Assembly (NCBI GenBank): GCA_963847085.1
Contig: CAWJYO010000004.1
Coordinates: forward strand, 434,001-498,000
Source of the DNA: Ilyomonas sp963847085
GTDB lineage: Bacteria; Bacteroidota; Bacteroidia; Chitinophagales; Chitinophagaceae
DNA length: 64,000 nucleotides
Direction: 5' to 3'
Shown: in pieces, positions 1-8,196 of the stretch
How the letters are laid out: each line of letters starts with the position of its first letter
Position numbering within the stretch: the first letter of the stretch is position 1
Position numbers and translations under genes: made by a program
The notes under the pieces: model-generated
Told to the model about the DNA's origin: nothing
The model's database searches: none
Seen by the model: the letters and a program-made list of their open reading frames with translations, nothing else

Positions 1-166
1 AGTTTTTTTTATGGACAAAATAAAAAAGGATAAAGAGAAGTTGATGCCGAAGTAAAATGAAAACAAAGCACTCGCTTAATAGTTCAATTAGTTTCAAAAC
101 GTTGAAGTGAAATTCTTTTTCTGTTTACTCAAAACAGAAAAAGAACAAATCAATGATTACAACAGA

Positions 167-209
167 CGATCAATCGGAGCGATGCAGTTCGTAACATAAA
201 ACTGTATTT
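167..209 (+). repeat. Dispersed repeat, copy 1 (second copy inverted at 40931-40976)
   Basis: About 37 of 43 positions match the reverse complement of 40931-40976, with one 3-nt gap. Shared blocks include caatcggag and ataaaactgtattt. Both copies lie in intergenic DNA and can fold weakly through the ends of the unit (ctgtatt against a diverged aatacag). I see no coding sense in it. It looks like a non-autonomous interspersed element. Confidence 0.6.
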
Positions 210-259
210 CTCCGGCCTCGATCTAACAAAAGATTACTTTCATAAATTACGGCAAAACC

Positions 260-292
260 AAAAGCCCGCAACTGCAATGTTTGCGGGCTTTT
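260..292. terminator. Bidirectional intrinsic terminator
   Basis: A 12-bp perfect stem (aaaagcccgcaa / ttgcgggctttt) encloses a 9-nt loop. With A and T runs on either side it can end transcription from both directions, including the minus-strand DUF1080 gene that stops at 314. Confidence 0.8.
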
Positions 293-313
293 ATAATGTA
301 ATGAAGAGATAAC

Positions 314-1084
314 TTATAAATCTCTTACCCAAATATTTCTAAAGCTCAAAGGTTCGCTTTTATCACCATGGGCCTGCAATTTAATAGGCGATGCACCATG
401 CGCATGACGGTAGGCCGGTGTACCAATGTATTGTGTTGGTCCCTTTAATTCGGTATGATTTTGCACCAGCACGCCATTGTGAAACACAGTAAGATAAGCG
501 GGTGTTTTTAATGAACTATCTGCATTAAAGCGAGGTGCCGTCCACACCACATCATAAGTTTGCCAAACATCAATCGGTTTGCAGGCATTTACCAATGGTG
601 GCGTTTGTTTGTATATGGCAGCAGCCTGTCCGTTTACATACGTTGAGTTGTTGTACGAATCCAAAATCTGCAGTTCATAACCATCATCACCAGGTCCGAT
701 GGAAGCTAAAAATAGTCCACTGTTGCCGCGTGCTTGTCCGCTGCCGGTTAATGTTTTAGGCTCTTTCCATTCAATGTGCAACTGGTAATCCATAAACCTT
801 CTTTTGGTTTGAATGTTACCCGTAGTTTTATCAACCGTAAGTATATTATTAGCAACTTGCCAGGTGGCAGGTTTGGTAGTGTCGTTTGCAAAAACCCATT
901 GACTTAAGTCCTTGCCATCAAACAAAACGATAGCATCGGAAGGCGCGTCAGCATTAGTTTTGCCGGGTGTTACTACTTTTGGAACCGGTTGCCATACTTC
1001 GGTTTCTTCAGGCTTGGTTTGCGCTTGTGTGAATGAAGTAATGAGAAGAGAAGCGGCAGCAATGAACAGATGTTTTTGTTTCAT
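314..1084 (-). CDS. Secreted DUF1080 (3-keto-disaccharide hydrolase-type) protein
   Basis: This 256-aa protein begins with a clear signal peptide (MKQKHLFIAAASLLITSFTQAQ is the region, cleavage likely after the AQ). The rest is a single DUF1080 / PF06439 beta-sandwich domain, recognisable from the IVLFDGKDLSQWVF start, the GNSGLFLASI and GYELQILDSY blocks and the C-terminal FRNIWVRDL. Members of this family bind or cleave carbohydrates, and some act on 3-keto-glycosides. It is probably periplasmic or surface exposed. The gene lies 9 bp downstream of a minus-strand sugar isomerase-like gene, and the two could be co-transcribed and work on the same sugar. The substrate cannot be read from the sequence. 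Confidence 0.85.
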   Translation of the reverse strand: MKQKHLFIAAASLLITSFTQAQTKPEETEVWQPVPKVVTPGKTNADAPSDAIVLFDGKDLSQWVFANDTTKPATWQVANNILTVDKTTGNIQTKRRFMDYQLHIEWKEPKTLTGSGQARGNSGLFLASIGPGDDGYELQILDSYNNSTYVNGQAAAIYKQTPPLVNACKPIDVWQTYDVVWTAPRFNADSSLKTPAYLTVFHNGVLVQNHTELKGPTQYIGTPAYRHAHGASPIKLQAHGDKSEPLSFRNIWVRDL

Positions 1085-1093
1085 AATTGTAAA

Positions 1094-1966
1094 TTATACA
1101 AGGTTGTTTTTGATGTATTTAAAACTGGTTTCAATGGCTTGTGCAGGTGGCTCATCGGCGAAAGCTTCCTGCTCTACAAAGAATGTTTTGTAACCTGCTT
1201 CTGCTTTGTGCGTAAAAATTTGTTTGAAGTCAATCGTTCCTTTGCCCACTTCCGTAGATTCTCTGTTGGCTGCTTTCGACATATCTTTTACATGCCACAT
1301 TGGGAAGCGACCCGGATATTTTTGAAACCATGTTTCAGGCTTTTCACCGGCATACACTACCCAATATAAATCCATTTCATAATTTACCAGGTTCTTTTGT
1401 GTGCCATTCAGCAACACTTCATAACCGCAGGTGCCGTTTGCTTTTACAAATTCAAAATTATGATTGTGATAGGCGAATTTCAAACCTGCTTTGTTGCATT
1501 CTTCGCCTGCTTTATTGAACTTATCAGTCAGCATTTTAAAGGTATCTATACTGCGTTTGTCTTCTGCAAACCACGGTTGCGTTAAGTACTCATGCCCTAA
1601 GGTTTTGGCATCTTCAATAGCATACTTCAATTCATCTTCATTGTTGTTAAACAAGAAATCGTTAATGGCAACATGCGCACTTGTGCTGCGAAGATTGTAT
1701 TTATCAAGCATCGCTTTTACTTCTTTTACCGTATGACCAAAATAAATGCGCTTATTATAGCCAAACAGTTCAACATTGTTGTAACCCACATCTGCAATAT
1801 GTTTCAGCGTACTATCCAAATCTTTGGCAGCATCTTCTTTTACCGTCCAAAGCTGCAAACCAATTAAGGTGTTGGCATTGGTTGAGAATAAATTTTTAGG
1901 CGAAAACAAAAACAAGGCAGAGGCTGCGCCGGTTTGTTTGAGAAATCTCCTTCGGGAAGTGTTCAT
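1094..1966 (-). CDS. Sugar phosphate isomerase/epimerase-like TIM-barrel protein with Tat signal
   Basis: I start at the ATG at 1966 because it opens with a twin-arginine signal (MNTSRRRFLKQTGAAS) and a hydrophobic stretch. The longer open frame upstream (to 2044) has no family support. The mature part resembles AP endonuclease-2 / xylose isomerase-like TIM barrels (PF01261): IGLQLWTVKEDAAKDL at the N terminus, a metal-site-like LKFAYHNHNFEF strand, MDLYWVVYAG, and WHVKDMSK followed by FVEQE. About 290 aa is normal for the family. Tat export implies the cofactor or metal is loaded before periplasmic secretion. Such proteins often sit beside DUF1080 genes in Bacteroidota, as here. The actual sugar is unknown. 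Confidence 0.85.
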   Translation of the reverse strand: MNTSRRRFLKQTGAASALFLFSPKNLFSTNANTLIGLQLWTVKEDAAKDLDSTLKHIADVGYNNVELFGYNKRIYFGHTVKEVKAMLDKYNLRSTSAHVAINDFLFNNNEDELKYAIEDAKTLGHEYLTQPWFAEDKRSIDTFKMLTDKFNKAGEECNKAGLKFAYHNHNFEFVKANGTCGYEVLLNGTQKNLVNYEMDLYWVVYAGEKPETWFQKYPGRFPMWHVKDMSKAANRESTEVGKGTIDFKQIFTHKAEAGYKTFFVEQEAFADEPPAQAIETSFKYIKNNLV

Positions 1967-2084
1967 AGTATGTATTTTCAAATGGTGAAGCAAATCTATG
2001 GTTAATTGGTAATTGTTAATTTTTAATTGAAAGCAAACGTTCAATGTTTTTCCAGGTAACCATTAATAATATTCCATTACAAAT

Positions 2085-4219
2085 CTATTCGGTCATTTTC
2101 AAAAATTCATCCTCACTAATAATCCGGATGGTATTTATTTTTTTCGCTTTTTCCAACTTGCCTCCGGCATCTTCACCTACTACTAAATAATTCAGCTTGC
2201 TGCTGATGCCACTTAATATTTTTCCACCCTGCTGCTCTACAATTTCTTCTGCCTTGCTACGCGTCAATTTAGAGAGACTTCCGGTAAACAAAAAGGTTTG
2301 ATTTTGCAATGTATTTTTTTCGCTGGAAGTTTGTTTTTTCTCATTTTTTACCTGCAAACCCAAGGCTTCCAGCTCGTGCAACATGGCGATGTTTTGCGGG
2401 TTGGAAAAGAAGTGTTGAATGCTTTTAGAAACCTTGCTGCCAATGTCTTCCAATTCCAGCAGTTGCTCTTCGGTCATTGCTGCGAAATCAAAAATTGTAT
2501 TCGCTGCGTTGGCTAATGTTTTAGCCGTTGTTTCCCCAACGTACCGAATGCCCAAACCATAAATCAAACGATGCAAAGGCTGTTGTTTAGAAGCTTCGAT
2601 AGATTGCTGTAAGTTCTCAACCGACTTCTTTCCAAAGCCTTCTAAGCTGCTTATTTTTTGAAAGTCCAATTTATAAATAGAAGGTACATCGGGCAGCCAT
2701 CCCAAGCTTGTTAAACTTATGAACATTGGCTTCTCCAAAATGCTTAATGTCCATCGCATCTTTACTTACAAAATGAATGATGCGTTCCAACGTTTGCGCA
2801 GGACATTCAATGTTAGGGCAACGCCAAACCGCTTCACCTTCTTCTTTAAACAGTTGGCTGTTGCACGCCGGGCATTGCGTTGGAAAGAGAATCGTTTCTT
2901 CTCCTCCGGTTCGCAATTCGGGTAAGGATTTTACAATTTGCGGTATCACATCACCGGCTCTTTCTACCAGCACGGCATCGCCAATTTTCAAATCTTTTTC
3001 TTTTATGTATTCTTCGTTGTGTATAGAAATGCGAGCTACGGTTACGCCGCCAATATGTACCGGGTCAATCTTGGCAACGGGCGTAATAGCACCTGTTCTG
3101 CCAACATTAAATTCAATTTCTTTCAATTTGCTTGTCGCTTGTCTTGCTTTGAATTTAAAGGCAATGGCCCATCGTGGATGATGCGATGTCATGCCTAATT
3201 TATCCTGTAATGTAAGGTCGTTTACTTTTATCACCATGCCATCCACTTCGTATGGCATTTTATCTCTGCCCCCTTCAAATTCGTGGCAATAATGGATCAC
3301 TTCATCAATGCCTTTTAACACTCGTTTTTCTTTTACCGGGCTTCTGAAACCCAGATTCCACAAGAGTTCCAGCGATCCTGAATGTGTGGTAAACGGTGCA
3401 ACATGCTCTGTGTTTTGTTTTGAATGATTTTCTTCATCTGATATTTTGATGCCTTCGGTTGTAGTGTAATCGCTGATGTGATAAAGAAATGCTTCCAAAC
3501 CGCGTTTGCCCACTTCCGATGGATCAATCATGCGCAATGAGCCACTGGCTGCATTGCGCGGATTGGCAAGAAGAGGCAAGCCAGCTTCCATACGCTGATC
3601 GTTGAACTTTTTAAACTTGTCTCTTGTGATGATGACTTCACCACGAATTTCAATTTCATCAATGCCCATATTTTGAAAACGGCGCCGACAAAGGAATGGA
3701 TCGAATTTGTTTGATATTGGTAGTGATGTCTTCACCCTCTACACCATCGCCACGCGTAACGCCACGCAACAAATGATCGTTTTTATAAACAAGCGAAATG
3801 CTGGCCCCATCAAACTTTGGTTCTGCGCAATATTCAATCAAATCCAAATGGGCGGCTTCTCTTGCCTTTCTGTCCCAATCTCTTAAATCTTCGGCATCAT
3901 AAGAATTTTCGAGCGATAACATGGGAACCAGATGTTGCACCGTTGGGAACGATCTGGTTAAGCCTTTGCCTACACGCTGCGATGGCGAATCGGGCGTTAT
4001 AAGAGTTGGGTCGGCTGTTTCAATTTCAATTAATTTTTTATACAGCGTATCATATTCGTAATCGGAAACCAAAGGATCGTCCTGTACATAATAGCGATAT
4101 TCATGAAAGCGCAACACGCTTCGCAATTGGGGCAAATCGTTTACGCCGATGCCTTGCGGATGTTGTAAGAATTGAGCCGTTTGTTGTTGCAACTGTTTTG
4201 TTTCTTCTGCTGAATACAT
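2085..4219 (-). CDS. ligA: NAD-dependent DNA ligase LigA, read in three frames
   Basis: The gene codes for the NAD-dependent ligase that seals nicks in replication and repair. Order of parts: Ia/adenylation domain with the nucleotidyl-lysine motif EPKFDG (about residue 138), OB fold (EIRGEV onward), four-cysteine zinc finger (CPAC...CPNIEC), helix-hairpin-helix region (GFGKKSVENL, GIRYVGETTAKTL) and a C-terminal BRCT domain (FLFTGSL...). The total length fits a full LigA. The frame breaks twice: near 3676-3679 (an A4 run on the plus strand; one base fewer restores PFQNMGIDEIEIRGEV) and at 2701-2703 (CCC; one base fewer restores KLGWLPDVPS). LigA is essential and both breaks lie in homopolymers, so these are probably sequence errors. 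The stop is TAG, showing that TAG is a normal stop in this genome. Confidence 0.92.
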
Positions 4220-4245
4220 ACCTGAAATTGTTGTGCGTAAAAATA

Positions 4246-4376
4246 GGATATGAGATTTATGATTTGTGTGTGTCGTTCAAGATGACACAGATAATTGCAG
4301 AAAATAAATCAAAAGCATCTGCGCTAATTGGCGAAATTTTCAGAACTAACAATCATAAATCCAAAATCATAAATCC
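4246..4376. repeat. Intergenic inverted-repeat element built from GATTTATGATT words
   Basis: The left end reads ggatatgagatttatgattt (4246-4265). The right end carries aatcataaatcc twice (4351-4362 and 4365-4376), so the ends are roughly reverse complements. It fills most of the 379-bp gene-free gap between ligA and the next gene (4220-4598). The remainder of that gap contains a small hairpin, gttcg-gtaa-cgaac (4405-4418), and two reverse copies of the AAAAACAAA-type word. No gene is visible. Confidence 0.5.
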
Positions 4377-4598
4377 TTTTTTGTATCAAAGCCAAACGGT
4401 TTTTGTTCGGTAACGAACACTTTTCATCTCTTTTTGTTTTTGCTCAAAATCAATGTAGTAGCCGTTTTCAGCCAATCATTTCAATGTTTTATCCATTCAT
4501 CACGCTGCATTGCCGTTCGTCTTAAAATAAAAGAGAAGCTGGCATCTTCCGGCACAATCCTGCGATTAATCATCACATCACTTTTAAAAACATTTTTT

Positions 4599-5033
4599 AT
4601 GAAAAAGCTCATCATAATTTTACCGGTACTGTTCATCGTAACCTTAGTATTTCCCAACAATTTGTCTTTGTTTAGAAGCGCGCAAAATGTAAACAAAGAA
4701 ATCAATCTTTCTATTTTTACTGACAACAATTATCGCTTGGCTGCTTACGATAATCAACAAGCAACTATTGAAGTAACTGTAAGCAAAGTGAAGAACAACC
4801 AGCAGGTTATTCTCAGTAAACAAGTATTTACTCCTTTGCAATTGAAACAGTTTCCAACGGCTTCCAATGCCATTAACACAAAGCTAAATGTGAATGATGT
4901 AATGAGCCGCAACGAAATATTGATAGTAACGTACAGCGTATCGTATAACTCAAATGGCAGTGTGATTGTGGTTGAAAACAACGAGGTAATGAGCAAAGAA
5001 ACGGGCAAGGATAACATCAGCATTAAAATATAA
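4599..5033 (+). CDS. Hypothetical secreted protein
   Basis: This 144-aa protein starts at the ATG at 4599, where a basic-hydrophobic signal begins (MKKLIIILPVLFIVTLVF). The in-frame extension back to 4434 has no such logic. The mature part is beta-rich and polar, with ATIEVTVSKVKNNQQVILSK and EILIVTYSVSYNSNGSV, suggesting a small immunoglobulin-like periplasmic or surface domain. There is no recognisable catalytic motif. It precedes another small secreted protein and an RND efflux operon in the same direction, but the 176-bp gap gives no evidence of co-transcription. I do not recognise the family. Confidence 0.6.
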   Translation: MKKLIIILPVLFIVTLVFPNNLSLFRSAQNVNKEINLSIFTDNNYRLAAYDNQQATIEVTVSKVKNNQQVILSKQVFTPLQLKQFPTASNAINTKLNVNDVMSRNEILIVTYSVSYNSNGSVIVVENNEVMSKETGKDNISIKI

Positions 5034-5209
5034 AATGCGGCAAAAACAAAAACGCATGAATTAGATTTTCGATAACCTTCAAACCCTTTTTAAAAAGCAA
5101 ATCATTTATCAACTCTTATTTCTCTTTTGCAATTGTGCTGTTTTTAACAGCACAATTTTTATTTGTGAAGAGTAGTTGTTTGTAACTTGCGCGCGGTTTT
5201 AATATTCTT

Positions 5210-5605
5210 ATGTACCGTGCAGTAAAAACATATTTCACTTACCTCATTGTTTCCCTGGTGATGCTGCAGGTATTGAATCTTGGCTTGTATGCGCAGGATT
5301 TTGAAAACATAGCAAAAGATAAAAACGGCAACGAACCCAATATCATTAACTCCGTTACAGAATACATTGCCGAAGTAGTGATGCACAAAGAAAACGCGTT
5401 TCCTGAAAAGAAAGAATCGCCCAACCAAAGCAACAGCCACGATAATCTTATTAAGTTTCAGCCTTTTAAAATTACAATCAGCAGCAATTTTGACAAGTTG
5501 AGTTTGTTGGCAAAGGCCGAACATAAATACAACTCTTTTGTGCTTTCTATTTACACCAATTTCAGTCCTGATATTATAGCTCCGCCACCTAAGCTATTTG
5601 TATAA
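5210..5605 (+). CDS. Small secreted protein ahead of the RND efflux operon
   Basis: This 131-aa protein has a signal peptide (TYLIVSLVMLQVLNLGLYAQ) and ends in the proline-rich tail APPPKLFV. In between is a low-complexity lysine/asparagine-rich linker. Small exported proteins with a PPP-K tail commonly sit just upstream of outer-membrane transport genes in Bacteroidota. I infer an accessory or metal-responsive periplasmic role, but no metal-binding cluster is visible. It lies 142 bp upstream of the TolC-like gene. A second protein of comparable layout precedes the TonB receptor at 46510. Confidence 0.6.
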   Translation: MYRAVKTYFTYLIVSLVMLQVLNLGLYAQDFENIAKDKNGNEPNIINSVTEYIAEVVMHKENAFPEKKESPNQSNSHDNLIKFQPFKITISSNFDKLSLLAKAEHKYNSFVLSIYTNFSPDIIAPPPKLFV

Positions 5606-5747
5606 TCCTTTCTTGTTAATCTTAATTTCATAAGCCGGTTGAATGCTGCTTTGCATGCATGTTTCTGTGTGTGTTGACAAGCACATAGCAAGCATTTCTT
5701 CAACACTACGGCTGCATTATTTTTTACTCTCATAATTATTTATACTG

Positions 5748-7040
5748 ATGAATCTCTTTATGAGACCGCATTGGCTGACCGGCAAACTGTCGGTGGCACT
5801 GGTTTGTTTTTGCACATTTTTTTCTGCTTCAGCTCAAATCACCGATACGCTTTCTCTAACGCTACCACAGGCAGAAAAGATGTTTATTGACAGCAATTTG
5901 AATTTATTGGCATCCCGATACAACGTTGATGCAACAAGGGCTGCAGAGCTGCAGGCGCGTTTATGGTCGAACCCGGGTTTTAGTGTTGGTCATGCTTTGT
6001 ATTCAGGCACATTGCATCAGTTTTTTCCGATAGGAAAAAACGATGAAACCTACGCCAGTGTTTCACAATTGATACTTCTTGCAGGCAAACGCAACAAACA
6101 AATCAAACTGGCAGAAGCTAACACGGCACTTACCGAATACCAGTTTTTTGATTTGCTGCGAACCTTGCAATATGAGCTGCACAGTAGTTTTTACAACATT
6201 TATTATTTGCAGCAATCAGCTAAAATTTACACTGCCGAAATAGCTGCGTTGCAACAAATTGTAACCGCTTTTCAGCAACAGCAGGGCAAAGGCTACATTG
6301 CACAAAGCGAGGTAGTGCGCATTCGGGCTCAACTCTACAGCTTTACGAGTGAGTACAGCCAACTCATCAACCAGATAACCGATTTAGAAAGCAACCTGCG
6401 TTTACTGGTTCGCATGAAGCCAACAACCTTTATTAATCCTTCAGCAGATTCAACACAAATTGAGCAGCTTGATCCTTCGCGTTTTTCTCTTGCCACCTTG
6501 TTAGATTCGGCTTATCATAACAGAACCGATTTAGCCATTGCACGGCAAAATACGAGCATCAACCAACTCAATTACAATTATCAAAAAGCATTGGCAGTTC
6601 CCGATTTATCGGTGTCGGTTGGTTATGATGAACAAGGTAGTTTTTTGAACAATCTGGTGTCTGGCGGGCTTGGTATTGACATTCCCATTTTTAACCGCAA
6701 TCAGGGCAATATCAGGCAGGCAAAAATCATGATACAAAACACTCAGGCTTTGCAAAAGAACACAGAAGAAACGGTGGCTGAAAATGTATCGAATGCACTG
6801 CAGAAAGCGTATGTGCAGGACAAGATGTACAAGAGTATTGATAAATCGTTCATGGGTAGCTTTAAGCATTTGCTTGATGAAGTGATTATCAATTATCAGC
6901 GGCGCAATATCAGCTTGCTTGAGTTTCTGGATTTCTATGATTCTTTCAAGCAAAATACACTTCAGATGAATGCTGTTGAGTACAATCGTGTACAGGCATT
7001 TGAAGACATTAATTTTTACACCGCAACTAACTTTTATTAA
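5748..7040 (+). CDS. czcC: TolC-family outer-membrane efflux protein (CzcC-like)
   Basis: This 430-aa protein begins with a signal peptide ending at SASAQ. It shows the two helical OEP repeats of TolC proteins: TLPQAEKMFIDSNLNLLASRYNVD for the first and YHNRTDLAIARQNTSINQL for the second. It would form the outer-membrane channel of a tripartite heavy-metal efflux pump. The gene is uninterrupted, with 21 bp to the adaptor gene and 28 bp from there to the pump gene, which fits a CzcCBA operon. The family assignment is secure. The metal (zinc, cobalt, cadmium or other) is inferred only from the pump motif in czcA. Confidence 0.88.
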   Translation: MNLFMRPHWLTGKLSVALVCFCTFFSASAQITDTLSLTLPQAEKMFIDSNLNLLASRYNVDATRAAELQARLWSNPGFSVGHALYSGTLHQFFPIGKNDETYASVSQLILLAGKRNKQIKLAEANTALTEYQFFDLLRTLQYELHSSFYNIYYLQQSAKIYTAEIAALQQIVTAFQQQQGKGYIAQSEVVRIRAQLYSFTSEYSQLINQITDLESNLRLLVRMKPTTFINPSADSTQIEQLDPSRFSLATLLDSAYHNRTDLAIARQNTSINQLNYNYQKALAVPDLSVSVGYDEQGSFLNNLVSGGLGIDIPIFNRNQGNIRQAKIMIQNTQALQKNTEETVAENVSNALQKAYVQDKMYKSIDKSFMGSFKHLLDEVIINYQRRNISLLEFLDFYDSFKQNTLQMNAVEYNRVQAFEDINFYTATNFY

Positions 7041-7061
7041 GACTTTTTAAAACTTTTTTAT

Positions 7062-8168
7062 ATGAACAAAAAAAGTAAACCATTCCTATACACAACGTTT
7101 GTTTTTGCTCTTTTTTTTGTTTCTCTTTTTCTTTTTTCCTGCGGAAAAAAACAACAAACCACCGAGGAAAGACAACCTTACGTAATGCCTGATTCATTAT
7201 TTAAAACTCTGGTAATTGACACTGTAAAACAATGCCAGTTGGTAAACGCGATAACGCTTACCGGGCAGGTTGATTTTAACCAGGATAATGTGGTGAACAT
7301 TTACCCATTGATAAGCGGCAACATTCAGAATATTACGGCTGCATTGGGTGATTATGTACAAAAAGGTCAGACGCTCGGCATTATAAAAAGTACAGAAGTA
7401 GCAGGTTACAGCAACGATTTGATCAATGCCGAAACCTCTCTTTCTGTAGCTGAAAAAAATCTGGCAAAAACAAAAGATATGTATCGCGGCGGATTGGCTT
7501 CCATGCCCGATTCGCTGGCAGCAGAAGCGGCTTATCAGCAAGCCAAAAGTGAGTTGAGCCGTGTACGCGAGGTGCTTAACATCAGTGGCGGCAACAGCGG
7601 TTCAGGTGTAGTAAAATCACCCATCAGTGGATTTGTTGTGCAGAAAAATGTAACGAACAATACCTCCATTCGCGCCGATAATGGCAGTAGCTTATTTACC
7701 ATTTCCGACCTGCACAATGTTTGGGTTTGGGCGAATGTATATGAATCGAATATCAACAACATTCATCTTGGCGATGAGGTTGATATTACAACGGTCTCTT
7801 ATCCCGGTCGTGTGTTTAAAGGCAAGGTTGATAAGATGATGAACATGCTTGATTCGGGAAGTAAAGTAATGAAAGTTCGTATTGTGCTCGACAATCCGGA
7901 TTATGCTTTGAAGCCGCAAATGTTTGTAACTGTTACGGCTACCAACCAGGAAAACAAACAGGCATTGTGCATCTCTTCGCACGCTCTTATTTACGACAAT
8001 AGCCAGTATTATGTGTTGGTGTACAAAAGCAGGAAAGATATAACCATCACGCCGGTTGATATTATCAACACCATTGGCGACAGAACCTACATTCAGTCGG
8101 GCGTTCAGCCGGGGCAACAGCTTGTGGCTTCACAGGCTCTGTTGATTTATGGTGACCTGAACGATTAA
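7062..8168 (+). CDS. czcB: RND efflux periplasmic adaptor (CzcB-like) lipoprotein
   Basis: This 368-aa membrane fusion protein has a lipoprotein signal (hydrophobic run then LFLFSCGKK, lipobox cysteine about residue 27). The barrel-sandwich halves are visible as VVNIYPLISGNIQNI...GDYVQKGQTLGII and VVKSPISGFVVQKNV. A coiled hairpin lies between them and a beta-barrel follows (VWVWANVYESNINNIHLGD). It links the inner-membrane pump to the outer-membrane channel. The frame is intact, in contrast to the neighbouring pump gene. The start at 7062 is preceded by an A/T-rich leader without a strong Shine-Dalgarno sequence, as usual in this phylum. Confidence 0.9.
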   Translation: MNKKSKPFLYTTFVFALFFVSLFLFSCGKKQQTTEERQPYVMPDSLFKTLVIDTVKQCQLVNAITLTGQVDFNQDNVVNIYPLISGNIQNITAALGDYVQKGQTLGIIKSTEVAGYSNDLINAETSLSVAEKNLAKTKDMYRGGLASMPDSLAAEAAYQQAKSELSRVREVLNISGGNSGSGVVKSPISGFVVQKNVTNNTSIRADNGSSLFTISDLHNVWVWANVYESNINNIHLGDEVDITTVSYPGRVFKGKVDKMMNMLDSGSKVMKVRIVLDNPDYALKPQMFVTVTATNQENKQALCISSHALIYDNSQYYVLVYKSRKDITITPVDIINTIGDRTYIQSGVQPGQQLVASQALLIYGDLND

Positions 8169-8196
8169 TTCTTCTTTTATCTAAAAACATTCTGTT

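Larger units (their letters stand above)
1..313. other. Gene-free left edge with a dispersed repeat and a terminator
   Basis: No convincing coding region is visible. The stretch holds one copy of a dispersed repeat (167-209) and a bidirectional terminator hairpin (260-292). It also contains the overrepresented word ggcaaaaccaaa at 251-262, immediately before the hairpin. Confidence 0.6.

Noticed and set aside
4434..4598. Longer N terminus for the secreted protein at 4599
   Set aside because: The extension has no family or signal logic, while the ATG at 4599 begins a clear signal peptide.
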